DNA from: RGIG426 sp045640165 | GTDB taxonomy: Bacteria; Bacillota; Clostridia; Oscillospirales; Acutalibacteraceae | DNA: 13,746 nucleotides | NCBI GenBank assembly: GCA_045640165.1 | Contig: JAZUEK010000015.1 | Span: forward strand, 1-13,746 | Direction of reading: 5' to 3' | Shown: positions 6,849 through 13,061 of the stretch, in pieces | Numbering within the stretch: position 1 is the first letter of the stretch | Layout of the letters: each line of letters starts with the position of its first letter | Made by a program: the position numbers and the translations under genes | Notes under the pieces: model-generated | What the model was told of the DNA's origin: nothing | What the model saw: only the letters and a program-made list of their open reading frames with translations | Databases searched by the model: none

Positions 6849-7622
6849 TTACCAGCGTTTCCACGGCGCATCGCCGGAAGCCCAGATGGCTTCGAGGTTC
6901 TGGCGGTCGCGCAGGGTGTCCATGCAATGCCAGAAGCCGCTGTGACGGAACGCGGACAGTTCACCGGTCTCCGCCAAGGTTTCCATCGGTTTTTGCTCAA
7001 GCACGGTGGTGTCGTCAATCAGCAGGTCAAAGACGGACGGTTCGAGAACCATAAAGCCGCCGTTAATCCAGCTGCCGTCCACGTCGCGTTTTTCGCGGAA
7101 CGCGGACACGTCGCCTTTGTCACCGAGACCGAGAACGCCGAAGCGCTGACCGGCGTGAACGGCGGTCAGAGTCGCTTTGCGGCCTTGGGATTTGTGGTAG
7201 GTCAGCAGCGCGTTGAAGTCCACGTCGGACACGCTGTCGCCGTAGGTCAGCATAAACGGCTCGTCGCCGATATACTCTTTGATACGGCGCACACGGCCGC
7301 CGGTCATGGTGTTGAGACCGGTATCGACGAGCGTTACCTTCCACGGCTCAGACATACTGTTGTGAACGATCATTTTGTTGTCGTTGGCAAAGTCGAAGGT
7401 CACGTCGGACGTGTGCAGATAGTAGTTGGCGAAGAACTCTTTGATAACGTGCTGTTTATAGCCACAGCAGATGACGAAATCGTTAAAGCCCTGCGCCGAG
7501 TAGCTTTTCATAATGTGCCACAAAATCGGGCGACCGCCGATTTCAATCATCGGCTTCGGAACGGTGTGGCTTTCTTCGGCAATACGAGTGCCGAAACCGC
7601 CGGCAAGAATAACAACTTTCAT
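6849..7622 (-). CDS. rfbF: Glucose-1-phosphate cytidylyltransferase
   Basis: This 257-residue enzyme makes CDP-glucose from CTP and glucose-1-phosphate and is first in the pathway. It has LAGGFGTRI (6-14), PKPMIEIGG (22-30), TYGDSVSDVD (126-135) with metal-binding aspartates, INGGFMVLEP (187-196) and GFWHCMDTLRD (229-239), all specific to RfbF. I chose the ATG at 7622-7620 because AAGGAGG lies 10 bases upstream and the protein then matches the family's usual length and its MKxVILAGG start. A further ATG at 7685 would add 21 unusual residues and would sit on the promoter -10 region. It is the first gene of the minus-strand operon, about 55 bases from the probable transcription start. Confidence 0.96.
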   Translation of the reverse strand: MKVVILAGGFGTRIAEESHTVPKPMIEIGGRPILWHIMKSYSAQGFNDFVICCGYKQHVIKEFFANYYLHTSDVTFDFANDNKMIVHNSMSEPWKVTLVDTGLNTMTGGRVRRIKEYIGDEPFMLTYGDSVSDVDFNALLTYHKSQGRKATLTAVHAGQRFGVLGLGDKGDVSAFREKRDVDGSWINGGFMVLEPSVFDLLIDDTTVLEQKPMETLAETGELSAFRHSGFWHCMDTLRDRQNLEAIWASGDAPWKRW

Positions 7623-7683
7623 TTTGAAAATCCTCCTTGAGTTTTGTTGATGGGATAAAACATACTTGACAATATACAATAGC

Positions 7684-7712
7684 ATTATACCTCTTTTTAT
7701 TGCGCTTGTCCA
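7684..7712 (-). promoter_or_regulatory. Sigma-A type promoter of the rfbF-G-H-GT2-rfbA-rfbB operon
   Basis: Read on the minus strand, the -35 box TGGACA (7712-7707, one mismatch to TTGACA) is followed by a 17-base spacer and a perfect TATAAT (7689-7684). Transcription would begin near 7677, giving a leader of about 55 bases that ends in AAGGAGG and the rfbF ATG. Confidence 0.87.
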
Positions 7713-7778
7713 CTAAAATCTTTATAAAAAAGAGTAAATTTCGTCATTTTTCTTGTCTTTCCGACCGCAAGTTTGTTT

Positions 7779-7799
7779 CGGATGGAAATCGGATGGAAA
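7779..7799 (+). repeat. Two 10-bp direct repeats, 11-base period, in the nagB upstream region
   Basis: CGGATGGAAA is found at 7779-7788 and 7790-7799, so the copies sit about one helical turn apart. They lie between the rfbF promoter and the likely nagB promoter. Such spacing suits two protomers of an activator binding one DNA face, but the factor is unknown and chance duplication is possible. Confidence 0.5.
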
Positions 7800-7824
7800 A
7801 ATACCATAAAATGCAAAAAAAGTG

Positions 7825-7849
7825 ACCGAAAACATATGGGATTTTCGGT
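7825..7849. promoter_or_regulatory. Perfect inverted repeat, candidate operator upstream of nagB
   Basis: ACCGAAAA (7825-7832) and TTTTCGGT (7842-7849) form a perfect 8-bp inverted repeat with a 9-base spacer. It covers the position where a -35 box would lie for the -10-like GATAAT at 7860, so a bound repressor could block nagB transcription. It does not resemble the GntR-type NagR/DasR site that I know. It lacks a T tract, so I do not read it as a terminator. Confidence 0.45.
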
Positions 7850-7865
7850 AAAAATGCGCGATAAT
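7837..7865 (+). promoter_or_regulatory. Weak candidate promoter for nagB
   Basis: GATAAT (7860-7865) matches five of six bases of the -10 consensus. The hexamer 17 bases upstream (TGGGAT, 7837-7842) is a poor -35 box. Transcription would start near 7872 and give a leader of about 45 bases. A second possibility, TTGCGC (7700-7705) with TATAAA (7723-7728), would give a long leader of about 180 bases. Neither is decisive. Confidence 0.33.
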
Positions 7866-7879
7866 AAAGGACGTAAATC

Positions 7880-7893
7880 GCGCCGTTCGGCGC
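7880..7893 (+). other. Small GC hairpin in the nagB leader
   Basis: GCGCC (7880-7884) and GGCGC (7889-7893) can pair around a GTTC loop. The hairpin ends seven bases before the AAAGGAAG ribosome binding site (7901-7908). It may shape leader stability or ribosome access, and it is too short to call a riboswitch. Confidence 0.35.
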
Positions 7894-7916
7894 AAATATG
7901 AAAGGAAGTTTTCAAA

Positions 7917-8642
7917 ATGGTCGTCAAAGTGTATAAAGATGCCGAAACCATCGGCAAAGCCGCCGCCGCTATGTTTGCGTCGCGCGTTCTCGAAAAACCG
8001 GATTGCGTTCTGGGTCTCGCTACGGGTTCTACCCCGATTCCGACCTACAACGCCATGATCAACTACTTCAAAGAGGGCACTGTGGACTACTCCAAAGTCA
8101 CCACCTTCAACCTCGACGAGTACGTCGGTCTCACCCACGAGCATGATCAGAGCTACTACTACTTCATGCACGACAATCTGTTCAACTCCATCAACGTGCC
8201 GGAAGAGAGCATCCACGTTCTCTGCGGTACTGCGGATGACCTCGAGGCCGAGTGCGCTCAGTACGAAGCCGCGATCGAAGCGGCCGGCGGCGTGGATCTG
8301 CAGATCCTCGGTATCGGCCACAACGGTCACATCGCGTTCAACGAGCCGGCGGACACCTTCGCCGCGAAAACCCACGTCGTCTCCCTGACCGCTCGTACCA
8401 TCGAAGCGAACACCCGTTTCTTTGCGAGCTCTGCTGACGTGCCGCGTCAGGCTGTTACCATGGGTATCGGCACCATCATGAAGTCCAAAGCGATCGTCCT
8501 CGTCGCCACCGGCGCCGGCAAAGCGCAGGCTGTGCACGACATGATCTACGGCGAAATCGATCCGAAATGCCCGGCTTCGATTCTGCAGCTCCATCCGAAC
8601 GTCACCGTCATCTGCGACAAAGACGCCGCTTCGATGCTGTAA
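7917..8642 (+). CDS. nagB: Glucosamine-6-phosphate deaminase
   Basis: This 241-residue enzyme converts glucosamine-6-phosphate to fructose-6-phosphate and ammonia in the cytoplasm. It shows LGLATGSTP (32-40, phosphate binding), FNLDEYVGL with the catalytic Asp67, and LGIGHNGHIAFNEPA (131-145) with His138 and Glu143. Its length fits the short bacterial form without a clear C-terminal allosteric extension. AAAGGAAG lies eight bases before the ATG. It stands alone: no nagA or transporter is adjacent, and the flanking genes belong to surface-sugar synthesis. Codon choice differs from its neighbours, with a strong preference for AAC over AAT and TTC over TTT and frequent CGT and GGT, which suggests high expression. 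It may balance amino sugars between catabolism and cell-envelope synthesis (inference). Confidence 0.96.
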   Translation: MVVKVYKDAETIGKAAAAMFASRVLEKPDCVLGLATGSTPIPTYNAMINYFKEGTVDYSKVTTFNLDEYVGLTHEHDQSYYYFMHDNLFNSINVPEESIHVLCGTADDLEAECAQYEAAIEAAGGVDLQILGIGHNGHIAFNEPADTFAAKTHVVSLTARTIEANTRFFASSADVPRQAVTMGIGTIMKSKAIVLVATGAGKAQAVHDMIYGEIDPKCPASILQLHPNVTVICDKDAASML

Positions 8643-8656
8643 GATTTGACTTTTTT

Positions 8657-8694
8657 GAAACCCGTCACGAAAGTGACGGGTTTCTTTCATTTTT
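8657..8694 (+). terminator. Rho-independent terminator after nagB
   Basis: A perfect 12-bp stem GAAACCCGTCAC / GTGACGGGTTTC (8657-8668 and 8673-8684) closes a GAAA tetraloop and is followed by TTTCATTTTT. It lies 14 bases after the nagB stop and separates nagB from the exporter operon, whose own promoter is just downstream. Confidence 0.93.
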
Positions 8695-8719
8695 GTAACC
8701 TCTTTTTGTTTGGATTTCG

Positions 8720-8748
8720 TTGACAAAACGGGAAAAATTCGGTATACT
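8720..8748 (+). promoter_or_regulatory. Near-perfect sigma-A promoter of the exporter/polymer operon
   Basis: TTGACA (8720-8725), a 17-base spacer and TATACT (8743-8748) make a strong housekeeping promoter. Transcription should begin near 8755. All downstream genes on the plus strand are packed with gaps of 25 bases or less, or overlap, so this promoter probably serves the whole operon to the window end. Confidence 0.9.
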
Positions 8749-8782
8749 GTCTATATATGTTAAAAACAAAGATTTTATTAGT

Positions 8783-8799
8783 AAGGAGATGTGATCCGT
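8783..8799 (+). promoter_or_regulatory. Extended ribosome binding site that decides the permease start
   Basis: AAGGAG (8783-8788) and GTGATCC (8791-8797) together reproduce the full anti-Shine-Dalgarno complement AAGGAGGTGATCC, except for two bases between the halves. The GTG at 8791 is part of this element and only two bases from AAGGAG, too close for normal initiation. The in-frame TTG at 8800 is 11 bases from AAGGAG and is the better start. Confidence 0.55.
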
Positions 8800-9645
8800 T
8801 TGTTCCGAATTTTCAAAGAACACCGCCATTTCGGCAAACAAATCTTCCTGCTCTCGAAAAATGAACTCATCAAAACCTACAAGGGTGCGTTTTTGGGATT
8901 CGGTTGGGCCATCATCAAACCGGCCTTTACCCTCTTCGCGTTGTGGTTTTTGTTTGCGCTCGGCCTGCGTAACGGCGGCGAATTGCGCCACGGTGCATTC
9001 GGTGTGTTCGCGTTTTTGCTCGTCGGGTATATCCCCTGGTTCTTTATGAACGACAGTATTCTGTTTGGCACGAAATGTATTCGCGCCAACAGCCAGTTCG
9101 TGACGAAGATTTCCTATCCCGTTTCGACGATTATGACCTTTACAAACCTGTCGAAGTTCTATATTCAGCTGATGCTCACCGTGCTGATGTACGCGGTACT
9201 GATGCTCACCGGCGACGCCGCCCCGATGATTCAGAATATCCAAATTCTCTTCTATGCGCCGCTGATGTTCTTCTTTTTCCTCGGGCTTTCGTGGTTTAAC
9301 GCGCCGCTTGCTGTGTTCAGCCGCGACTTTGAAAACCTCATCAACTCCATTTTAACGATGCTTTTCTGGGTGTCCGGCACGCTGTTCGATACCTACGCGC
9401 TCGACAACCCGATTTTGCGCACGGTGATGTATTTCAACCCCATCACCTATTTCATCAACGGCTACCGCAAGACGTTCCTTTACGGCGAGTGGTTCTGGCA
9501 ACAGTCCACGTCCATCGCCGACGGTCACGTGATGACTTCGGCGCTGTGGGAAAACGTCATCTTCTTTGCGGAACTCGTTGTGGTGGTAGCGCTCGGCGCT
9601 TGGAACTACAACCGTACCCGCAAAAAGATTGCGGATATTCTGTAA
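8800..9645 (+). CDS. ABC-2 type polysaccharide/teichoic acid exporter permease (TagG/Wzm-like)
   Basis: This membrane protein of about 281 residues is the transmembrane half of a polymer-exporting ABC transporter. An amphipathic N-terminus with NELIKTYKGAFLGFGWAIIKP precedes the first helix, as in TagG/Wzm proteins. Six hydrophobic segments lie at roughly 34-55, 66-83, 109-137, 147-172, 183-197 and 251-269. The YFNPITYFINGYRKTFLYG block near residue 211, before the last helix, is typical of ABC-2 glycan exporters. I prefer TTG 8800 as the start because of the ribosome binding site spacing; GTG 8791 would add three residues. The ATPase gene follows with its binding site overlapping this stop codon. 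The cargo is inferred from neighbours: an alditol-phosphate polymer or a lipid-linked glycan. Confidence 0.9.
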   Translation: MFRIFKEHRHFGKQIFLLSKNELIKTYKGAFLGFGWAIIKPAFTLFALWFLFALGLRNGGELRHGAFGVFAFLLVGYIPWFFMNDSILFGTKCIRANSQFVTKISYPVSTIMTFTNLSKFYIQLMLTVLMYAVLMLTGDAAPMIQNIQILFYAPLMFFFFLGLSWFNAPLAVFSRDFENLINSILTMLFWVSGTLFDTYALDNPILRTVMYFNPITYFINGYRKTFLYGEWFWQQSTSIADGHVMTSALWENVIFFAELVVVVALGAWNYNRTRKKIADIL

Positions 9646-9657
9646 GGAGGGGTTTGT

Positions 9658-10404
9658 ATGGACGACATCAAAACCGTCGGCACCGAAGAGTTGCCGATTA
9701 TCGAATTTGACCACGTTTCCAAGGTATATACCCTCTATCGCAACGACAAAGAGCGGTTTTTCTCGCTGTTCCATAAGAGCAAGAACCTCAAAACCAACCT
9801 TGCCTTTAACGACGTGTCGTTTAAGGTCAACCGCGGCGAATCCATCGGCATTATCGGCTCGAACGGTGCCGGTAAATCCACCCTGCTCAAAATGGTCACC
9901 GGCGTAACCTTCCCCACCTCCGGCGAGGTGACGGTACGCGGTCAGGTGGCGGCGCTGCTCGAACTGACAGCCGGTTTCTCGCAGGAAATGACCGGCCGCG
10001 AAAACATTTATCTTAAAGGCTATCTGCTCGGTCTTAAAGACGCGCAGATTCGCGAGATTGAGGACAATATCATCGCATTTGCCGACCTCGGTGATTATAT
10101 CGATCAGCCCGTCCGCACGTTCTCGAGCGGTATGAAAATGCGCCTCGGCTTCGCAATCAACATCAACACGAAGCCGGACATCCTCGTTGTAGACGAGGCG
10201 CTGTCGGTCGGTGACGCCAAGTTTAAGAAAAAGTGTAAAGCGAAAATCGCCGAGCTTATCAAAAACGGCGTAACCGTTTTGTTTGTCAGCCACTCCATTG
10301 ACAGCGTGCGCGAGGTATGCAACCGCGCCATCTACCTGCAAAAAGGCACCGTGATGTACGATGGCGACGTTGAGAAAGCGTTTGAGATGTATGGCGGAAA
10401 ATAA
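9658..10404 (+). CDS. ABC transporter ATPase for polysaccharide/teichoic acid export (TagH/Wzt-like)
   Basis: This 248-residue ATPase powers the permease encoded just upstream. An N-terminal strand IIEFDHVSKVY leads into the domain. Walker A is GSNGAGKST (67-75), the signature is FSSGMKMRLGFA (155-166), Walker B is ILVVDEALSVGD (175-186) and the switch His212 lies in FVSHS. ENIYLKGYLLGL (115-126) and the VGDAKFKKKC run are typical of the Wzt/TagH subfamily. The protein ends after the nucleotide-binding domain. It lacks the C-terminal carbohydrate-binding domain of E. coli O9a-type Wzt and the TagH extension, so it should not recognise a chain terminator through that route. TAAGGAGG overlaps the permease stop, placing the ATG seven bases later. 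Confidence 0.94.
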   Translation: MDDIKTVGTEELPIIEFDHVSKVYTLYRNDKERFFSLFHKSKNLKTNLAFNDVSFKVNRGESIGIIGSNGAGKSTLLKMVTGVTFPTSGEVTVRGQVAALLELTAGFSQEMTGRENIYLKGYLLGLKDAQIREIEDNIIAFADLGDYIDQPVRTFSSGMKMRLGFAININTKPDILVVDEALSVGDAKFKKKCKAKIAELIKNGVTVLFVSHSIDSVREVCNRAIYLQKGTVMYDGDVEKAFEMYGGK

Positions 10405-11104
10405 TCAAGCAAAAAAGACGCTCGGTGTCGTACTGGCGGCTGGCAAGGGAAACCGCTTTACAGGCGACACGCCGAAGCAGTTCTTAGATTTGGCAGGAAA
10501 ACCGGTGTTACTCCACTCGGTCCTTGCCTTTGAATCGAGCGATTGCATTGACGGTATTGTCGTGGTCGTTCCTGCCGGGTACGAGGACGAGGTCAAAGCC
10601 CTCCTCGCTCGATATAACGTAACCAAAACCGTTGCCGTCGTGTGCGGCGGAGCGGAGCGGCAAGATTCGGTCAAAGCCGCGTTAGAAGTAGGCTTGCAAG
10701 GCCGTTTCGACTATGTGTTGCTTCACGATGCCGCCCGTCCCCTGCTTTCCGGCGAGGTGATTGCGCGGTTGTGCGACGCGCTTAAAACAAGCCGTGCCGC
10801 GACCGCGGCTTTGCCGGTGACGGACACGGTCGCCGTTACCGAAAACGGCGAAACGATTGCCGCGGTACCCGATCGACGGACGCTGTGGCAAATTCAAACG
10901 CCGCAAGGCTTTTGCCTTTACACTCTTGCCGAGGCTTACGCGCGTCTTTCCCCTGCGGTTTTGGCGGCGTGTACCGATGATTGCGGTGTTGTGCGCGCCT
11001 TTTTGCCGGATGAACCGGCCGTTTTGGTGGAAGGCGACCGCAAACTCTTAAAACTGACCTATCCGCAAGATTTCGCTGTGTTGACGGCGCTTGCGAAAAA
11101 CTAA
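10391..11104 (+). CDS. ispD: IspD-family cytidylyltransferase (2-C-methyl-D-erythritol 4-phosphate cytidylyltransferase, or a recruited CDP-alditol synthase)
   Basis: This 237-residue enzyme is of the IspD/TarI fold. LAAGKGNRF (15-23) has the CTP-contacting Arg22, PKQF has Lys29, and HDAARP (112-117), DRRTLWQIQTPQGF (161-174) and KLLKLTYPQDF (218-228, with Lys221) follow. These correspond to the Arg, Lys, Arg and Lys active-site residues of IspD. The TPQGF block, the TDD at 195-197 and the HDAARP form favour true IspD of the isoprenoid MEP pathway, but the last motif is not the usual NIKxT. I chose the ATG at 10391, giving a 14-base overlap with the ATPase gene. An upstream ATG at 10361 would lengthen the overlap and add an atypical N-terminus. 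Its place inside a polymer-export operon, next to a second cytidylyltransferase, leaves open that it activates an alditol phosphate. Confidence 0.78.
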   Translation: MAENNQAKKTLGVVLAAGKGNRFTGDTPKQFLDLAGKPVLLHSVLAFESSDCIDGIVVVVPAGYEDEVKALLARYNVTKTVAVVCGGAERQDSVKAALEVGLQGRFDYVLLHDAARPLLSGEVIARLCDALKTSRAATAALPVTDTVAVTENGETIAAVPDRRTLWQIQTPQGFCLYTLAEAYARLSPAVLAACTDDCGVVRAFLPDEPAVLVEGDRKLLKLTYPQDFAVLTALAKN

Positions 11105-11128
11105 AACCAAAAATTTGGAGGGATTTCC

Positions 11129-12274
11129 GTGCGCGAATGGCTCAAAAGTGCGGCGGTGGAGGCTCTTTACGGATGCCTGCACCTCTTTCGCTTATGCCCC
11201 GTTCGTGCGCGGACTGTCTTTTTTTCCGCCTATGCCGGCAAGCGCGTGACCTGCAACCCCGAAGCGGTGTGCAAAAAACTGCGTGAACTCTACGGCGACG
11301 AGTTCAAGATCGAGTGGTGTGTAAAAGACGAAGAAGCCCGTAAGTCGCTTGAAGCGCAGGGATTCAAAACCGTTGGCTTTGACACCCTCGCCTATTTTTA
11401 CCGCATTTTGACCGCTAAAGTGGTGGTGTTAAACGATTTGTCCGGCTGTTCTTATCTGCCATTCGGCAAAAAGCAAGCGGTGGTGCAAACGTGGCACGGC
11501 TGTGGGCTCTACAAAAAAGTCGGTCACGACGTGCCGAACGAATCTAAGGGATATCACCGCCGCCTGCGCCGCATTGCAAAGCAAATCGACCTTTTCACTT
11601 CCGGCTCAACAACGTTTACCGAGACCGTTATCCGTGGCGCGTTCGGCTATACCGGCGACGTAATGGAAACCGGTCTTGCGCGCAACGACGTGCTGATGGA
11701 TGCCGCCGCCCGTGAGGTCGCCAACAAAAAAGTGCGCGCGTTCTATGACATCGACGAAAAAACGCCGCTGATTCTCTTTGCGCCGACTTTCCGAAACAGC
11801 GGCGACGCGGATGAAATGTGGTTCGAGGACGACGCGGTCAAAGCCGCTCTAAAAAGCCGTTTTCCGGGTTATAAAGTGCTTGTTCGCACCCACTATATGG
11901 CGAAAGAGTCGCAGTCGCAAACCGCACTCGACGTCACGGCCTACCCCGATATGCAGGAATTGCTTTGTGCTGCGGACGTGCTTGTATCCGACTATTCGTC
12001 CTGCATTTGGGATTTCTCGCTGACGGAGAAGCCTTGCTTCCTCTACGCGCCCGACCTCTCGGATTACCAGTGTGAGCGCGATTTTTATTTGGATATTCAC
12101 AAGTGGCCGTTCCCTCTCGCCGAAACGACCGAGGAACTGGCACAAACGTTGTTGCAATTCGACGCCGTCGCCTACACAAAGGCGGTGCATACGCATCTTT
12201 CGGAGCTGGGCAGTCGCGAGAGTGGCTGTGCCGCGGAAAGTCTTTGCGAATTTGTTGCCAAAAAGGCACGGTAA
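11129..12274 (+). CDS. CDP-glycerol glycerophosphotransferase family protein (TagB/TagF/TarL-like)
   Basis: This 381-residue protein belongs to the family that transfers glycerol- or ribitol-phosphate from a CDP-alditol to a lipid-linked acceptor or growing teichoic chain at the membrane. QTWHGCGLYKKVG (120-132) holds the catalytic-type His123, in the WHGxGxxKKxG version rather than WHGTPLKKxG. LFAPTFR (216-222), RTHYM (253-257, where many members have RxHP) and DVLVSDYSSCIWDFSLTEKP (283-302) follow, with the second family motif of nucleotide-binding acidic and Ser residues. RDFYLDI and a PFPLAET block come near the C-terminus. No N-terminal glycosyltransferase domain is present, so it is the short TagB-like form. 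It starts at GTG 11129 with GGAGGG six bases upstream. The neighbouring TarI-like gene should supply its CDP-alditol, whose identity is unknown. Confidence 0.9.
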   Translation: MREWLKSAAVEALYGCLHLFRLCPVRARTVFFSAYAGKRVTCNPEAVCKKLRELYGDEFKIEWCVKDEEARKSLEAQGFKTVGFDTLAYFYRILTAKVVVLNDLSGCSYLPFGKKQAVVQTWHGCGLYKKVGHDVPNESKGYHRRLRRIAKQIDLFTSGSTTFTETVIRGAFGYTGDVMETGLARNDVLMDAAAREVANKKVRAFYDIDEKTPLILFAPTFRNSGDADEMWFEDDAVKAALKSRFPGYKVLVRTHYMAKESQSQTALDVTAYPDMQELLCAADVLVSDYSSCIWDFSLTEKPCFLYAPDLSDYQCERDFYLDIHKWPFPLAETTEELAQTLLQFDAVAYTKAVHTHLSELGSRESGCAAESLCEFVAKKAR

Positions 12275-12286
12275 GGAGGTTTTTCG

Positions 12287-13036
12287 ATGGTTTCTGTGGT
12301 TATTTTTGCCGGTGGCACCGGTGTGCGCTTAAAATCGGCGGACAAGCCGAAACAGTTTTTGGAGGTGGACGGCAAGCCCATCATCATCCGCACCCTCGAA
12401 AAATTCGCCGCTCATCCCGAAGTGGACGCGATTGTGGTTGCCTGCCTCGCGGACTGGATTCCTTATCTCAACGAGTTGATTGCTAAATTTGAACTTCCGA
12501 AAATCACCGCCGTTGTTCCGGGCGGAAAAAACGGCTTTGAGTCCATCCATAACGGACTTATGAAAGCCGCCGAGCCGATGAACGACGACGACGTGGTGCT
12601 GATTTCCGATGGTGTGCGCCCGATCTTAACGAATGCGCTGATTTCCGATTGTATCGCCACCGCCCGTGAATTCGGCACCGCTGTTCCCTGCGTGCCGAGC
12701 ATCGACTCGGTACTCCAAAGTCCCGACGGCAAAACCTGCAAAATCGCCATGCCGCGCAACGAGATGTTCGTTACCCAAGCGCCGCAGGGCTATCGCCTCT
12801 CGCGCATTTTGTGGGCGCACGGCGAGGTGGAACGGTTGGGTCTTCCTGCCCCGGTTTCTTCGAGTGAACTCTTCATCTCGCTCGGCGAGGAAATCCACCT
12901 TGTGCCGGGCGATCAGGACAATATCAAAGTCACCACCGACTATGACTTGCACGTCTTAAAATCCCGTTACGAATACAAAAAACGCCACGAAGCGGAACTC
13001 GCCGACAGCGAAAACGCCGCTTCTCACGGGCTGTAA
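12287..13036 (+). CDS. TarI-like CDP-alditol cytidylyltransferase (D-ribitol-5-phosphate cytidylyltransferase family)
   Basis: This 249-residue protein shares the IspD/TarI fold but is clearly of the TarI branch. IFAGGTGVRL (6-15) has Arg14, PKQFLEVDGKPI has Lys22, and the long VACLADWIPYLNELIAKF helix follows. PRNEMFVTQAPQGY (156-169) resembles the RNEMYQGQTPQSF of S. aureus TarI, and DNIKVTTDYDLHVL (211-224) has the expected Lys214. The HDAVRP motif of the family reads SDGVRP (107-112) and TPQ reads APQ, so two conserved sites have changed. TarI couples CTP to ribitol-5-phosphate, and relatives use ribulose-, arabinitol- or mannitol-type phosphates. AAGGAGG eight bases before the ATG overlaps the stop of the phosphotransferase gene. 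The next gene is an SDR rather than the TarJ alcohol dehydrogenase. Confidence 0.82.
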   Translation: MVSVVIFAGGTGVRLKSADKPKQFLEVDGKPIIIRTLEKFAAHPEVDAIVVACLADWIPYLNELIAKFELPKITAVVPGGKNGFESIHNGLMKAAEPMNDDDVVLISDGVRPILTNALISDCIATAREFGTAVPCVPSIDSVLQSPDGKTCKIAMPRNEMFVTQAPQGYRLSRILWAHGEVERLGLPAPVSSSELFISLGEEIHLVPGDQDNIKVTTDYDLHVLKSRYEYKKRHEAELADSENAASHGL

Positions 13037-13061
13037 CTTTCGAGAAAGGACGGATGAAACG

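Larger units (their letters stand above)
7623..7916. other. Divergent AT-rich intergenic region between rfbF and nagB
   Basis: These 294 bases hold no convincing gene. On the rfbF side they carry a clear minus-strand promoter. On the nagB side there is a 10-bp direct repeat, an inverted repeat, a weak -10 box and a small GC hairpin ahead of the nagB ribosome binding site. AT content is visibly higher than in the flanking genes. Open frames running in from nagB on the minus strand have no start context and are shadows. Confidence 0.75.

Noticed and set aside
7623..7685. Upstream ATG extension of rfbF starting at 7685
   Set aside because: That start would fall on the promoter -10 box, before the transcription start, and the extra 21 residues precede the normal N-terminus.
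7666..7694. TTGACA at 7666-7671 on the plus strand as a nagB promoter
   Set aside because: No -10 hexamer lies at 16-18 bases. The nearest TATAC-like bases are only 13 bases away, and they belong to the minus-strand promoter.
7881..7893. Riboswitch or glmS-like ribozyme before nagB
   Set aside because: The leader is short and shows one small hairpin only. None of the conserved elements of an amino-sugar riboswitch is visible.
7722..8726. 334-codon minus-strand frame spanning nagB and both intergenic regions
   Set aside because: It runs antisense through nagB, its terminator and the exporter promoter. Composition is shadow-like and it has no credible start context.
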